The position numbers and the translations under genes are program-made. Below are positions 1 through 8,112 of a DNA stretch of 64,000 bases, piece after piece (position 1 is the first letter of the stretch; every line of letters starts with the position of its first letter). Origin of the DNA: Limisphaera sp026417315 (GTDB taxonomy: Bacteria > Verrucomicrobiota > Verrucomicrobiia > Limisphaerales > Limisphaeraceae); NCBI RefSeq assembly GCF_049537125.1, contig NZ_JBMVQY010000003.1:484991-548990 (forward strand), read 5' to 3'. The notes beneath the pieces are model-generated. The model searched no databases and was not told the origin of the DNA. It worked only from the letters and a program-made list of their open reading frames with translations.

Positions 1-527
1 GGTCCGTCCGCGGCGAGGTGCGGCAGGTCCGACAGATCGTGCGCGCGCACCGGCCGCGGTTCATTCAGGTTGGCCTGGGGGCCGAGGCCTGTGAAGAGGT
101 CTGGCAGATCCGACGCGAGTTCTCCTATGCCCTGCGGGATACCGGCCTGACCAAGCTCAACGAAGATATCGTGGTGCCGCGCAGTCGGTTGGAGGATTTG
201 TTCGACTTCGCCGCCCGGCTGCAAAAGAAATACTGCATCCCGGTGGCCTGCTTCGGACACGCCGGGGACGGCAACATCCACACCAATCTCATGGTGGACT
301 TCAACCAACCCGGGGCGCGGGAACGCGCCGATGCGGCGCTGGACGAATTGTTCCGCCAGGTGCTGGCCTGGGGTGGTGCCATCACCGGCGAACACGGCAT
401 CGGCCTGGCCAAGCAACGATGGTGGCCGCTGGCCGCCCCCCCCGAGGTGGTCGAACTGCACCGGCGAATCAAACGGGCGTTGGACCCGAAAGGGATTCTG
501 AACCCGGGCAAGTTTTTGGAGATTTGA
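1..527 (+). CDS. FAD-linked oxidase C-terminal part (GlcD/lactate dehydrogenase type), 5'-truncated by the window
   Basis: The reading frame is open from the first bases and ends at a TGA at 525-527, so the gene begins outside the window. The visible ~170 residues are the C-terminal domain of the VAO/GlcD flavoprotein family, which oxidises 2-hydroxyacids such as glycolate or D-lactate. Diagnostic motifs are CFGHAGDGNIHTN, the metal/substrate histidine segment, and ITGEHGIGLAKQ, followed by the usual ending ALDPKGILNPGK. The FAD-binding half is not visible, so the substrate cannot be assigned. The next gene is convergent on the opposite strand, about 20 bases away. Confidence 0.85.
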   Translation, partial: SVRGEVRQVRQIVRAHRPRFIQVGLGAEACEEVWQIRREFSYALRDTGLTKLNEDIVVPRSRLEDLFDFAARLQKKYCIPVACFGHAGDGNIHTNLMVDFNQPGARERADAALDELFRQVLAWGGAITGEHGIGLAKQRWWPLAAPPEVVELHRRIKRALDPKGILNPGKFLEI

Positions 528-546
528 GGAGGCCGCCGGGCCGGCC

Positions 547-1515
547 TCAGGCTGCGATCCCCGGTGGCAGGGATGGGCGGCCGGACCGGGCCGCGGGCGT
601 CCCAATGTCTTCCGCGGGCCGCCGCTGCGCGCGCAGTCGGCGATCGTGAAACAGATACTGCTGCGCATAGCCCGCGTACGGGCCGAAGTGGCGCCGACCG
701 AACTCGGCCAGTCGTTCCGGCGAAACGCGTCGGCCGCGGAAGTAGCGCTCCCGGAGCGCACGCGCCACCCATGTGTCCACGGGAAAGGCCTCCAGGAAGC
801 CCAAGCCGAACAAACAAACGCAGTCGGCCACCTTGGGGCCCACGCCCGGCAGCGCCATCAGGGCCGCGCGAGCCCCGGCGTAGGAACCCCGCCTCAGCGC
901 GTCCAAATCCAATCGTCCTTCGACCACCGCCCGGGCCGCGGCGATCAGGTAGGGCGCGCGGAAACCCATGCCACACCGGCGCAGCTCGTTTTCACCCGCG
1001 CCAGCCAGTCGGTCCGGTCCCGGAAAGCTCCAGGCCGGCGGGTGATCCGGCGGCACCGACACCGGGTCTCCCCACCTCTGACACAGCCGCTCGATCACCT
1101 GTTGGATCTGCGCAATGCGTTTGCTGGTGGAGAGGAGAAACGAGGCCAGACATTCCCAGGCGGGTTGTCGGAGCACACGCAGTCCGCGCCAACGGCGGAT
1201 CGCCGCTTGCAACTCGGGCTCCGTGGGAAAGGTCGCCAACACCGATTCCAGCGGCACCTTCAGTCGGAGATAGTCGACCAGCCAGTCCCAGTCGGCCACA
1301 GGCGCCGCGACGCGCGCGTGCACCCCTCCGGGAACCTGTCGTAATTCGACCCATCGGCCCGCGACCACGCCTTCCCAGCTCGAACCGCGACGGCGCCAGC
1401 GGAAGGCCTGGCCACAGCCGAGCGTGCTGTCCAGGTCGTAATCGGCCACGGCCCAAAAGCGCTCGGCCACCCCGGCGTCGGCCGGCGCAGTATCAACGCA
1501 GGGACCGACACGCAT
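547..1515 (-). CDS. 8-oxoguanine DNA glycosylase (OGG1/HhH-GPD family)
   Basis: This is a base-excision repair glycosylase/AP lyase of the HhH-GPD superfamily. The helix-hairpin-helix LPGVGPKVADC carries the catalytic lysine (near residue 230), and FPVDTWV carries the essential aspartate about 18 residues later. The N-terminal part (STLGCGQAFRWRR) is typical of the OGG1 N domain. The frame is open further upstream to 1578, but I chose the ATG at 1515, which overlaps the end of the upstream PAP2-GT39 gene by 23 bases and begins just before the conserved region. Translational coupling to that gene is likely, although the functions are unrelated. The last ~30 residues are Arg/Pro-rich and not conserved. 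Confidence 0.87.
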   Translation of the reverse strand: MRVGPCVDTAPADAGVAERFWAVADYDLDSTLGCGQAFRWRRRGSSWEGVVAGRWVELRQVPGGVHARVAAPVADWDWLVDYLRLKVPLESVLATFPTEPELQAAIRRWRGLRVLRQPAWECLASFLLSTSKRIAQIQQVIERLCQRWGDPVSVPPDHPPAWSFPGPDRLAGAGENELRRCGMGFRAPYLIAAARAVVEGRLDLDALRRGSYAGARAALMALPGVGPKVADCVCLFGLGFLEAFPVDTWVARALRERYFRGRRVSPERLAEFGRRHFGPYAGYAQQYLFHDRRLRAQRRPAEDIGTPAARSGRPSLPPGIAA

Positions 1516-3733
1516 ACAACTGGACCCATTGCTGGGGTTGGCCGCGCCACACCGCCGGGAACACGCCCAGACTCTCAACCTCCTCGAATTGGGCGAGCAG
1601 GGTGTCCGGAGGAGGTTGCGGCTGCGGGGCTTCCCAGCGCAGGGACGGATCGAACGGCCGGCGAATCCACTCCTTGAATCGCACCGGAGACTTCAGGCGC
1701 CGCACAAAGACGGCGTGGACCCCTTTCCGATTGCTGTAGCCGGGCCAGAAATAAAACTGGTTTTTCGGCCGGGGCGACGGCAGGCAGAACACCAGGGGAT
1801 CCTCCGGCAACCCGGCGCGGGCCTCGGGCAGGTAAAACGTCATCAGGCTGGTGATGCCGTAGTGGTCGCCGATGATCAGGACCGGCCGACCCTCGGCCAA
1901 CAACTTGCGTCGGGCCTCCGCAGCCAGCGCGGCGGTTTCCTTCCAACCGCGCACGCGATGCAGCGGGTCGAGGTTTTGGGGCAGGACCACCCCCGTGGCG
2001 CGCTGGAGCAGGCGGCTGTCGTGCATGGGCACCAGCATCAGAAGGCCGAGGGCCAATCCCACCGCGTAAGCGCGCCGATGCCAGGGCCGCCATTGGTTCC
2101 GCCGTTCCTGCCAGTACACCGCCGTCAGACACAGCAGCGGGAGGATGGACGGGGCAATCCAGTTCAGCATGACGCGCGAATGCAGCGTCCACAGCAGGTA
2201 CACCAGAAACACCGGCAGGCCCATGCTGAGGGTGTACAGGAGCCGCGAATCCGTGCGCAGGTGGCGCAGTGTACCGATCACGGCCGTCACCATGGCGCCA
2301 AACCAAACCGGGTTCCACAAGGCCGCTTCTCCGGCCAGAAACTCCCCGAGGTAACGCAGGGTCGGGCGCCAGGGCTGTCCCAGGTTGGCGTCCTGGGCCA
2401 CGTGTTGGGCCGTGACCCAGCCGTGCTGCCAGTTCCAGAGCAGGGGCGGCAGCAGACAGATCAGATTGATCAGCAGCGCAAGATACGGTCCGGGCCGGCG
2501 CAGATGCTGCCGGGCCGCGGGCCACAACGCGAACCACACTGCCCAGCACAGCCACTGCAACAGGGCGGTGTACTTGCTCAGGCTCCCCAGGCCCATCCAG
2601 AACCCGACCCAGAGCCAGTCGCGGGTGCGGCCCTCCGGCCCGGTCGCGCGCCAGCCGGCCACCATGGCCAGGGTCCAAAACAGCACGTTCCACGGATCCA
2701 CGGTCATCAGGGTGCTTCCCACGGCCAACAGGGGCGTGGTGGCCACCATGAGCAGGAACAGAACCGCGCCGCGGGCCCCGATCCAGCCCGACAAAAACCG
2801 GAGCAACGTCCACCCCAGCACCGCTCCAATCAGGGGGGCGAAAAACCGAACCCCGAACTGCGTGTCTCCCCAGAGGGCCGTGCTGGCCCAGTGGCTCCAG
2901 GCGATCCAGGGCGGTTTGCTGTAGTACCCCAGCGCGGGTCGTTTCGACCAGAGCCACTGATACGCCTCGTCTTCGGAAAGCTGGATCAGGTCGCTGGCGA
3001 CATACGCCCAGCGCCCCAGCAGGAGTGCGGCGATCAACAGGTAGCCGGCGCGCCGCCACTGGAGTTCTTCGGTCGTCGCACGGGTCGCGTCCGTCTCCGC
3101 CGTCGCCGCGGAATCCGGTGGACCGGTCTCGGGCCAGGGCGGAATCAGACGCGGACATCGCGCGTACCAGAGCGGAAACCAGCGCCGACCGATGCGGTCC
3201 CATACTTCACCGGCCGCCCACAGGCCGGCCAGCGCATACCCGCTGCCCAGGATCGCGCCGGCCAACACGTCGGAGGGATAATGCACGCCGTTGTACACCC
3301 GGGAAAACGCCACCGCCGACGCCAGGGGCACCATGAACCGCCAACTGCGGCGATAGTACAGTGCCAGGATCGTTGCTGCCGCGAACCAGTTGAACGCGTG
3401 GCCGGACGGCATGCTCTTGCCGCGGTTTTGTCCACTGCCCACGCGGGATTCAACGCCTTCGAGCGCTGCGAACGGACGAGGGCGGCCGACGGCCTTTTTG
3501 ATCGTGTTGCAGACCAAACCGTCTCCGGCGGGCAGCAACAGCAACAGCATCAGAAGACAAAGACGCGCCCGGCGACCGCCTCTCCAAAGCATGCACGCCG
3601 CCAGGAGGATGACGGCCGGATAAAACAGCGGGTGCCCGCTCAGGATCGGCATGAGCCAGTCGAAGAACGGGTTCCGCAGATGTTCATACACCAGCCGGAA
3701 CAGCGCCGTATCCAGTGCCACCAACGCGTCCAT
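1493..3733 (-). CDS. PAP2 phosphatase - GT39-type glycosyltransferase fusion, polytopic membrane protein
   Basis: Two domains are joined in 746 residues. Residues about 1-200 form a PAP2 lipid phosphatase with all three catalytic motifs: KKAVGRPRP, MPSGHAFN and SRVYNGVHYPSD. Residues about 225-650 resemble the ArnT/PMT (GT39, PMT_2) family: a loop with an acidic pair (LSEDEAYQWLW) and YYSKPPWIAW, followed by many hydrophobic helices. The C-terminal ~150 residues look soluble and periplasmic. GT39 enzymes move a sugar from a polyprenyl phosphate carrier onto an acceptor; PAP2 enzymes dephosphorylate prenyl or phosphatidyl phosphates. The fusion could couple transfer with carrier recycling, which is inference. 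The ATG at 3733 lies 8 bases after a -10-like box with no Shine-Dalgarno sequence. Confidence 0.85.
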   Translation of the reverse strand: MDALVALDTALFRLVYEHLRNPFFDWLMPILSGHPLFYPAVILLAACMLWRGGRRARLCLLMLLLLLPAGDGLVCNTIKKAVGRPRPFAALEGVESRVGSGQNRGKSMPSGHAFNWFAAATILALYYRRSWRFMVPLASAVAFSRVYNGVHYPSDVLAGAILGSGYALAGLWAAGEVWDRIGRRWFPLWYARCPRLIPPWPETGPPDSAATAETDATRATTEELQWRRAGYLLIAALLLGRWAYVASDLIQLSEDEAYQWLWSKRPALGYYSKPPWIAWSHWASTALWGDTQFGVRFFAPLIGAVLGWTLLRFLSGWIGARGAVLFLLMVATTPLLAVGSTLMTVDPWNVLFWTLAMVAGWRATGPEGRTRDWLWVGFWMGLGSLSKYTALLQWLCWAVWFALWPAARQHLRRPGPYLALLINLICLLPPLLWNWQHGWVTAQHVAQDANLGQPWRPTLRYLGEFLAGEAALWNPVWFGAMVTAVIGTLRHLRTDSRLLYTLSMGLPVFLVYLLWTLHSRVMLNWIAPSILPLLCLTAVYWQERRNQWRPWHRRAYAVGLALGLLMLVPMHDSRLLQRATGVVLPQNLDPLHRVRGWKETAALAAEARRKLLAEGRPVLIIGDHYGITSLMTFYLPEARAGLPEDPLVFCLPSPRPKNQFYFWPGYSNRKGVHAVFVRRLKSPVRFKEWIRRPFDPSLRWEAPQPQPPPDTLLAQFEEVESLGVFPAVWRGQPQQWVQLYACRSLR

Positions 3734-3741
3734 GCGGCGCC

Positions 3742-3769
3742 AATCTAGCGCGACCCCACGCGCTCAACA
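3742..3769 (-). promoter_or_regulatory. Candidate promoter of the PAP2-GT39 gene, leaderless geometry
   Basis: Reading the minus strand, TGTTGA (or TTGAGC two bases on) is followed by TAGATT with a 14-16 base spacer. The -10 box ends 8 bases before the ATG, so transcription would start at or within a base or two of the start codon. No Shine-Dalgarno sequence is present. Confidence 0.45.
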
Positions 3770-3953
3770 GCCGAAAAGCATCTTCGCGGCTGTGCCGGTG
3801 AGGTCTCCGACGGGGTCCGTGGAGAGCGCGGTGGCCGCGCCCGGCTCCGCGGGGTCCGGGAACGTGCCGGCATCGGCTGAACGAAAGGTTCGTGGCGAAG
3901 GTCCGGCGCGCCCAGCCCGGCGGCTGATGTCGGCCAATGCGGCCGGAGGATGT

Positions 3954-4889
3954 TTAGAAAACCTCTGCCTTCAAACCGGCCACGACGCGAACGGTCTGGG
4001 CGATCCGGGACAGCGAGCGCAGCGGCAGGTGTCCGTAATCCGATTTGGGCGAAGGTCGCGTTGCCGAATAAATCTGCACCAACTCGATTTGAGCGCCCGC
4101 CTGTTTCAGTTCCCGCAGGCGGTGGGCAAAGGCCAGGATTTCCTCCTCGGGCGGCTCCTCTCCGCGAATGGAGGGGAACAGGCTCTGGATGATGATGGGC
4201 CGTTGTCGTCCGAGGGTCAGGATGTTGTGCAGGATCTTCTCCAGGGGGACATGCACGTTGCTGACCTTGTCCAGATAGGCCTGCGTGCCCCCGTCCAGCT
4301 TGGCCCAGATTTCGTCACTGCGGGTGAAGTGGCGCAGCCCGGCCTGGACCTCGGGTCGGTCCAGCTCGGTGGCGTTGGTGATCAGCACCAATTTGAAGAA
4401 CTCGCGCAGGGCCCGGATGTGAACGACCTCCTCGACCGCCTCGGCGAAGTTGGGACAAAGGGTGGGTTCGCCATCCCCGCTGAGGGCCACGTGCTTGAGC
4501 TCCAGCAGTTCGGGGGGCAAGCCCCGGTACAGGGGCCGATCGCGCAACTGGCCGCTGCGGACCCGGTCCAGCGTACGCTGCAGCTCCGCCGCCATCACGC
4601 GCACGTCCAGATGCGTCTCCCGCGGCGGAACGTTCCGCTGCACCTCGCAATACAGGCAGTCGAAGTTGCACCGTTTGTCGGGATTCATGTTGATCCCGAC
4701 CGACAATCCCCGGGCCCGCGGGGAAATCACAACGTACACGAACCGGTTGTCCAAAAAATCCCGGGGCGCGCCAAAGGCCGTCTCGGGCGACAGGGTCGTG
4801 CCCCGCGAAGCCGAGGGAGCCGCCGCGGGTGCGGGTTCCGGTGCGCCTGTGGATTTTTCCGTGTCGGTTCGCACGTTTGACACGGCCAA
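3954..4889 (-). CDS. Radical SAM protein (COG0731-like Fe-S oxidoreductase)
   Basis: The protein has 311 residues. The [4Fe-4S]/SAM cluster motif CNFDCLYC lies near residue 74, preceded by SVGINMNPDKR, and the glycine-rich SAM-contact strand appears as VALSGDGEPTLCPNF. This arrangement matches the YfkA/COG0731 group of radical SAM proteins, whose substrates are mostly unknown. The first ~35 residues are Ala/Pro/Ser-rich and probably unstructured. The annotated start is a TTG at 4889; GTG codons two and five residues later are alternatives, and none has a clear ribosome-binding site. A short inverted repeat lies just upstream (4897-4909). The gene is flanked by spacers of about 220 and 150 bases and looks monocistronic. 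Confidence 0.82.
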   Translation of the reverse strand: MAVSNVRTDTEKSTGAPEPAPAAAPSASRGTTLSPETAFGAPRDFLDNRFVYVVISPRARGLSVGINMNPDKRCNFDCLYCEVQRNVPPRETHLDVRVMAAELQRTLDRVRSGQLRDRPLYRGLPPELLELKHVALSGDGEPTLCPNFAEAVEEVVHIRALREFFKLVLITNATELDRPEVQAGLRHFTRSDEIWAKLDGGTQAYLDKVSNVHVPLEKILHNILTLGRQRPIIIQSLFPSIRGEEPPEEEILAFAHRLRELKQAGAQIELVQIYSATRPSPKSDYGHLPLRSLSRIAQTVRVVAGLKAEVF

Positions 4890-4896
4890 CTTATTG

Positions 4897-4909
4897 GCAC
4901 TGTTAGTGC
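4897..4909. promoter_or_regulatory. Inverted repeat before the radical SAM gene
   Basis: GCACT-GTT-AGTGC is a perfect 5-base inverted repeat 7 bases before the TTG start. On the minus strand it overlaps a -10-like TAACAG. It could be an operator, but such short repeats arise by chance. Confidence 0.2.
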
Positions 4910-5041
4910 GCTCCTACACCGGCTTTGGCAAAAAGCGTGCATTTTTTGACCAGTGGGACTTGTTTTGAAGAGCGCGACAGCCCTGAGAAGGCCGCAGCCA
5001 TGCGACTCAGGGCTCGAGCGGTCCCTCCGCCCGGCTCGCCC

Positions 5042-6046
5042 TCAACCACAGGCCCGGGGGAACAGCCGGGCCCAACGCTCCGGCCATGGATAGAGCAGCA
5101 GCGTACGAGCAATCCACGCCCGGACCTCCCTCCGCGGCACTTTCACCCGCTGGGCGGGATCCAGGGGATTGACCTGCTGCAGTCCGACCAGGGTCCGCGC
5201 GCCAATCAGAAGCGGCCAGGCACAGGCCAGGCGCAGTCGCACCTGCCGTCGCGGCAGATGAAGGGTGTAGTCCCAGCCCAGGGTGAGCGCACGCAACGCC
5301 CGTTGCCGCCACTGTTCGTAGCGCGGCTGCAACCTTGGCCACACAGCCGGTTGCCTCAGATCGGTCGGTTGCAGACCGAGGCGATGCAGTTCCTCCAATG
5401 GCAGGTAACAGCGGCCCTGGCGCAGGTCGCCCGCGAGGTCGCGGAGGATGTTCACCAGTTGCAGGCCCTTGCCGAACTCCACCGCCTGCTCCAGGACCGC
5501 CGATTCGTCCCACGGCATCTCCGGAAACAGGTGCCGACGACACACGCGGGTCCAGAACTCTCCCACGCAGCCGGCCACGCAAAACGTGTAGTGCTCGAGC
5601 TCGGCTGCGGTTTCCAGGGCCGTCACGGTCCCCTCGGCCGGGATGCGGCCGAATCGCACCAGATCCGAACGTTGGCCTGCGAGGATCCAGTCGAGCACCT
5701 TCCGGACATCGGCGCGGTCCTCGGGAGGGAGCGTTCCCAGCAGGGCGACAGTCCGGGGCCAGTGACGCAGGAGCTCGCATTCCGGCGAGCGGGGTTGACC
5801 CGCCAGCCATGTCTCCAGAACCGGCGCTGGCGGTTGATCCGGGTCGAGGATCTGCGCCCGCATGCGATCGAGCACCGCCAGGCGCTCCTCCACCGGCAGG
5901 GCGGTCGCATCCGCCACGGTGTCGGTGCTGCGCGCCAGCAGGTAGGCCAGCCCAATGGAGCGGCGCACCCGGCGCGGCAGGGCGCGGAGGCTGAGCCAGA
6001 ACGAGCGCGACGTGTCACGCAGCAAACGCCAGGCCTGCGGCGTCAT
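5042..6046 (-). CDS. Squalene/phytoene synthase family protein
   Basis: A trans-isoprenyl diphosphate synthase that condenses two prenyl diphosphates head to head; here most like squalene synthase or the hopanoid enzymes HpnC/HpnD. The first aspartate-rich motif appears as STDTVAD near residue 40. The second is QLVNILRDLAGDLRQGRCYLP near residues 195-215, and it is the family's best signature. The length, 334 residues, is normal. The start is the ATG at 6046. No partner hopanoid genes (shc, hpn) lie within the window, so the end product (squalene, presqualene diphosphate or a carotenoid precursor) cannot be decided from context. argH lies upstream on the same strand, separated by about 160 bases. 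Confidence 0.85.
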   Translation of the reverse strand: MTPQAWRLLRDTSRSFWLSLRALPRRVRRSIGLAYLLARSTDTVADATALPVEERLAVLDRMRAQILDPDQPPAPVLETWLAGQPRSPECELLRHWPRTVALLGTLPPEDRADVRKVLDWILAGQRSDLVRFGRIPAEGTVTALETAAELEHYTFCVAGCVGEFWTRVCRRHLFPEMPWDESAVLEQAVEFGKGLQLVNILRDLAGDLRQGRCYLPLEELHRLGLQPTDLRQPAVWPRLQPRYEQWRQRALRALTLGWDYTLHLPRRQVRLRLACAWPLLIGARTLVGLQQVNPLDPAQRVKVPRREVRAWIARTLLLYPWPERWARLFPRACG

Positions 6047-6203
6047 GACTCCGGAGTTCCCCGACTGACGGACGATGACCGAGAACGGGCGTGAAACGGA
6101 CGTTGAGGTCCGGCGAAATCGGAACCCCGGGCAGCAAGAGCCCGCGGGGCTGACGGAATGGGCCGTTGCCCGCGGCCCGCCCAGCCGCGCGTGCGACCGG
6201 ATG

Positions 6204-7610
6204 TCATTGCAGCCGTTGCTTCCATCGTTTCAGTTGTCGGGCCACTTCCCGGGGCCCGGGCCCGCCCGGGAGCTCGCGGCGTTGCAGGGCGGCTTTGACC
6301 TCGAAGACCCTGAGCATCGAGGGATCGAACAGGGGCGAGAGTGCCTGCCATTCCGACAGCGGCATTTGATCCAGGGGACAGCCCAGCTGCTCGGCGCGTG
6401 CCACGGCCGCACCCACCAGGTGATGCGCCTGACGAAACGGGACGCCCCGCCGCACCAGCGCCTCGGCCAGGTCGGTCGCCAACAGCATCGGGTCGGCCAC
6501 CGCTGCCGCACAGCGCTCCGGTTGGAACTCGACCTGCTCGAGCATCCCCGCCATGAGCCGCGCGCAGGCCCGGACCGTGTCCGCCGTGTCGAACAACCGT
6601 TCCTTGTCTTCCTGCAGGTCCCGATTGTACGTGAGCGGAAGGCCCTTGAGCACGACCAGCAATGCCGTGAGGTTGCCGATGACTCGACCGGACTTGCCCC
6701 GGATCAGTTCGGCCACGTCCGGGTTCTTCTTCTGCGGCATCAGCGAGGATCCGGTGGTGTAGGCATCCCCGATGCGGATGAACCCGAACTCGGCGCTGTT
6801 CCAGAGGATCAGGTCCTCGGCCAGCCGCGAGAGATGCACCGCCAACAGGGCCGCATGCGCACAGAACTCGACCACGAAATCACGATCGCTGACGGCGTCC
6901 ATCGAATTGGTCGTCAGCCGCGGCCGGCCGCGTCGATCCACAAAACCCAGCTCCCGCGCCACGAAGGCGCGATCCAAAGGCAGGGTGGAACCGGCCAGCG
7001 CGCCCGCGCCCAGGGGACAGACGTTCAGCCGCTCGGCGCACTGGGCCAGTCGCTCCCGGTCGCGGTCCAGCATTTCCACGTACGCCAGCAAATGATGGGC
7101 CACCGAGACAGGTTGGGCGCGCTGCAAATGGGTGTAGCCGGGGATGAGCACTGCGGCATTTCGCTCTGCCAGTCGCACCAGGGCGCCCATGAGGGCCCGG
7201 AGATCGTCGAGCAGCCCGGCAATTTCTTCGCGCAACCAGAGGCGCAGATCGAGCGCGATCTGATCGTTCCGCGATCGGCCCGTGTGCAGTCTGGCCCCCG
7301 CCGGTACGCGACGGGTCAGCTCGGCCTCGATGTTCATGTGCACGTCTTCCAGCTCGGGCCTCCAAACAAAGCGACCGGCGGCGATTTCCTGCGCGATGCT
7401 TTGAAGCCCGCGCCGGATCGCCCGGTACTCCCGGGTACTCAGCAGGCCGACCTTGTGCAGCATGGCTGCATGGGCCAGGGAACCGGCGATGTCCTGCGCC
7501 CAGAGCCGCTGGTCGAAACTGATGGACTGGGTAAACCGGGCCACTTCCTCACTGGGCCCGGTTTGAAACCGGCCGCTCCGGGATATGGGTGATACCAACC
7601 GTTTCTTCAT
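6204..7610 (-). CDS. argH: Argininosuccinate lyase
   Basis: Last step of arginine biosynthesis: argininosuccinate to arginine plus fumarate, in a cytosolic homotetramer. The fumarase/aspartase superfamily signature TGSSLMPQKKNPD is present near residues 280-292 and includes the catalytic serine loop. Further family blocks are HTGRSRNDQIALDLRLW and PGYTHLQRAQPVS. The frame is open well upstream (to 7940), but that extension has no similarity to ArgH. The ATG at 7610 begins the conserved N-terminus (WSGRF-like ISRSGRF near residue 12) and gives 468 residues, the usual size. An ATG 21 bases further upstream is an alternative. No other arg genes are nearby. Confidence 0.95.
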   Translation of the reverse strand: MKKRLVSPISRSGRFQTGPSEEVARFTQSISFDQRLWAQDIAGSLAHAAMLHKVGLLSTREYRAIRRGLQSIAQEIAAGRFVWRPELEDVHMNIEAELTRRVPAGARLHTGRSRNDQIALDLRLWLREEIAGLLDDLRALMGALVRLAERNAAVLIPGYTHLQRAQPVSVAHHLLAYVEMLDRDRERLAQCAERLNVCPLGAGALAGSTLPLDRAFVARELGFVDRRGRPRLTTNSMDAVSDRDFVVEFCAHAALLAVHLSRLAEDLILWNSAEFGFIRIGDAYTTGSSLMPQKKNPDVAELIRGKSGRVIGNLTALLVVLKGLPLTYNRDLQEDKERLFDTADTVRACARLMAGMLEQVEFQPERCAAAVADPMLLATDLAEALVRRGVPFRQAHHLVGAAVARAEQLGCPLDQMPLSEWQALSPLFDPSMLRVFEVKAALQRRELPGGPGPREVARQLKRWKQRLQ

Positions 7611-8112
7611 GCTCGCAATTGCCGGCACCATGCCGCAGCCGGTCACCAAAGTCACTTTCAAACCGGCTGGCCAGCGCGGCCCAGGCCCGAGCCGGCAATG
7701 TCTCCCCGTTCCATCGGCCGACGCCAACGCCCGGCAGGGGATGCCTCGCAGACCCGGCAGAACCACGCGGGAGCGTGAACACTCTCGGTAGGGCCCACGA
7801 CCCCGGCTCCCGCGGTTCACGCGCAATTCCTCACCTTGACTGTGCGACGGTCCCGGGCCTGGCACGGCTGTCCGTGTCCCGGATGGCATGGGCGGCGCTG
7901 CTCGGGGCACGCAAAAAGGCCCGCCGATCGTGCCATTCACCCCGGAGTCGTCCTCGCCGAGTCGATCCCGGCCGCAATTTCAGCGGCACGCTTCGCGCCG
8001 CCCGAATGGGGTGGGCCACTCCGACTCCATGGGAGAACCCCGGTTTGTGACAGGCCCCGGCCGGTCGCCTGCTCGGGCCCGGAATTGCCGGGGGAAGCGG
8101 AAACCCGGCTGC
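7611..8112. other. Intergenic, no gene seen
   Basis: About 500 bases between the start of argH and the end of the receiver-metallohydrolase gene, both on the minus strand. It presumably contains the argH promoter. Several frames stay open by GC bias, but none has recognisable protein features, and I see no RNA or repeat structure. Confidence 0.5.

Noticed and set aside
1529..3748. A long plus-strand frame opposite the PAP2-GT39 gene
   Set aside because: Composition (Gln/Arg/Pro/His-rich) is that of an antisense shadow; the minus-strand protein has catalytic motifs.
7611..7940. N-terminal extension of ArgH to 7940
   Set aside because: Extra 110 residues are Gly/Pro/Arg-rich with no ArgH similarity; the conserved N-terminus starts near 7610.
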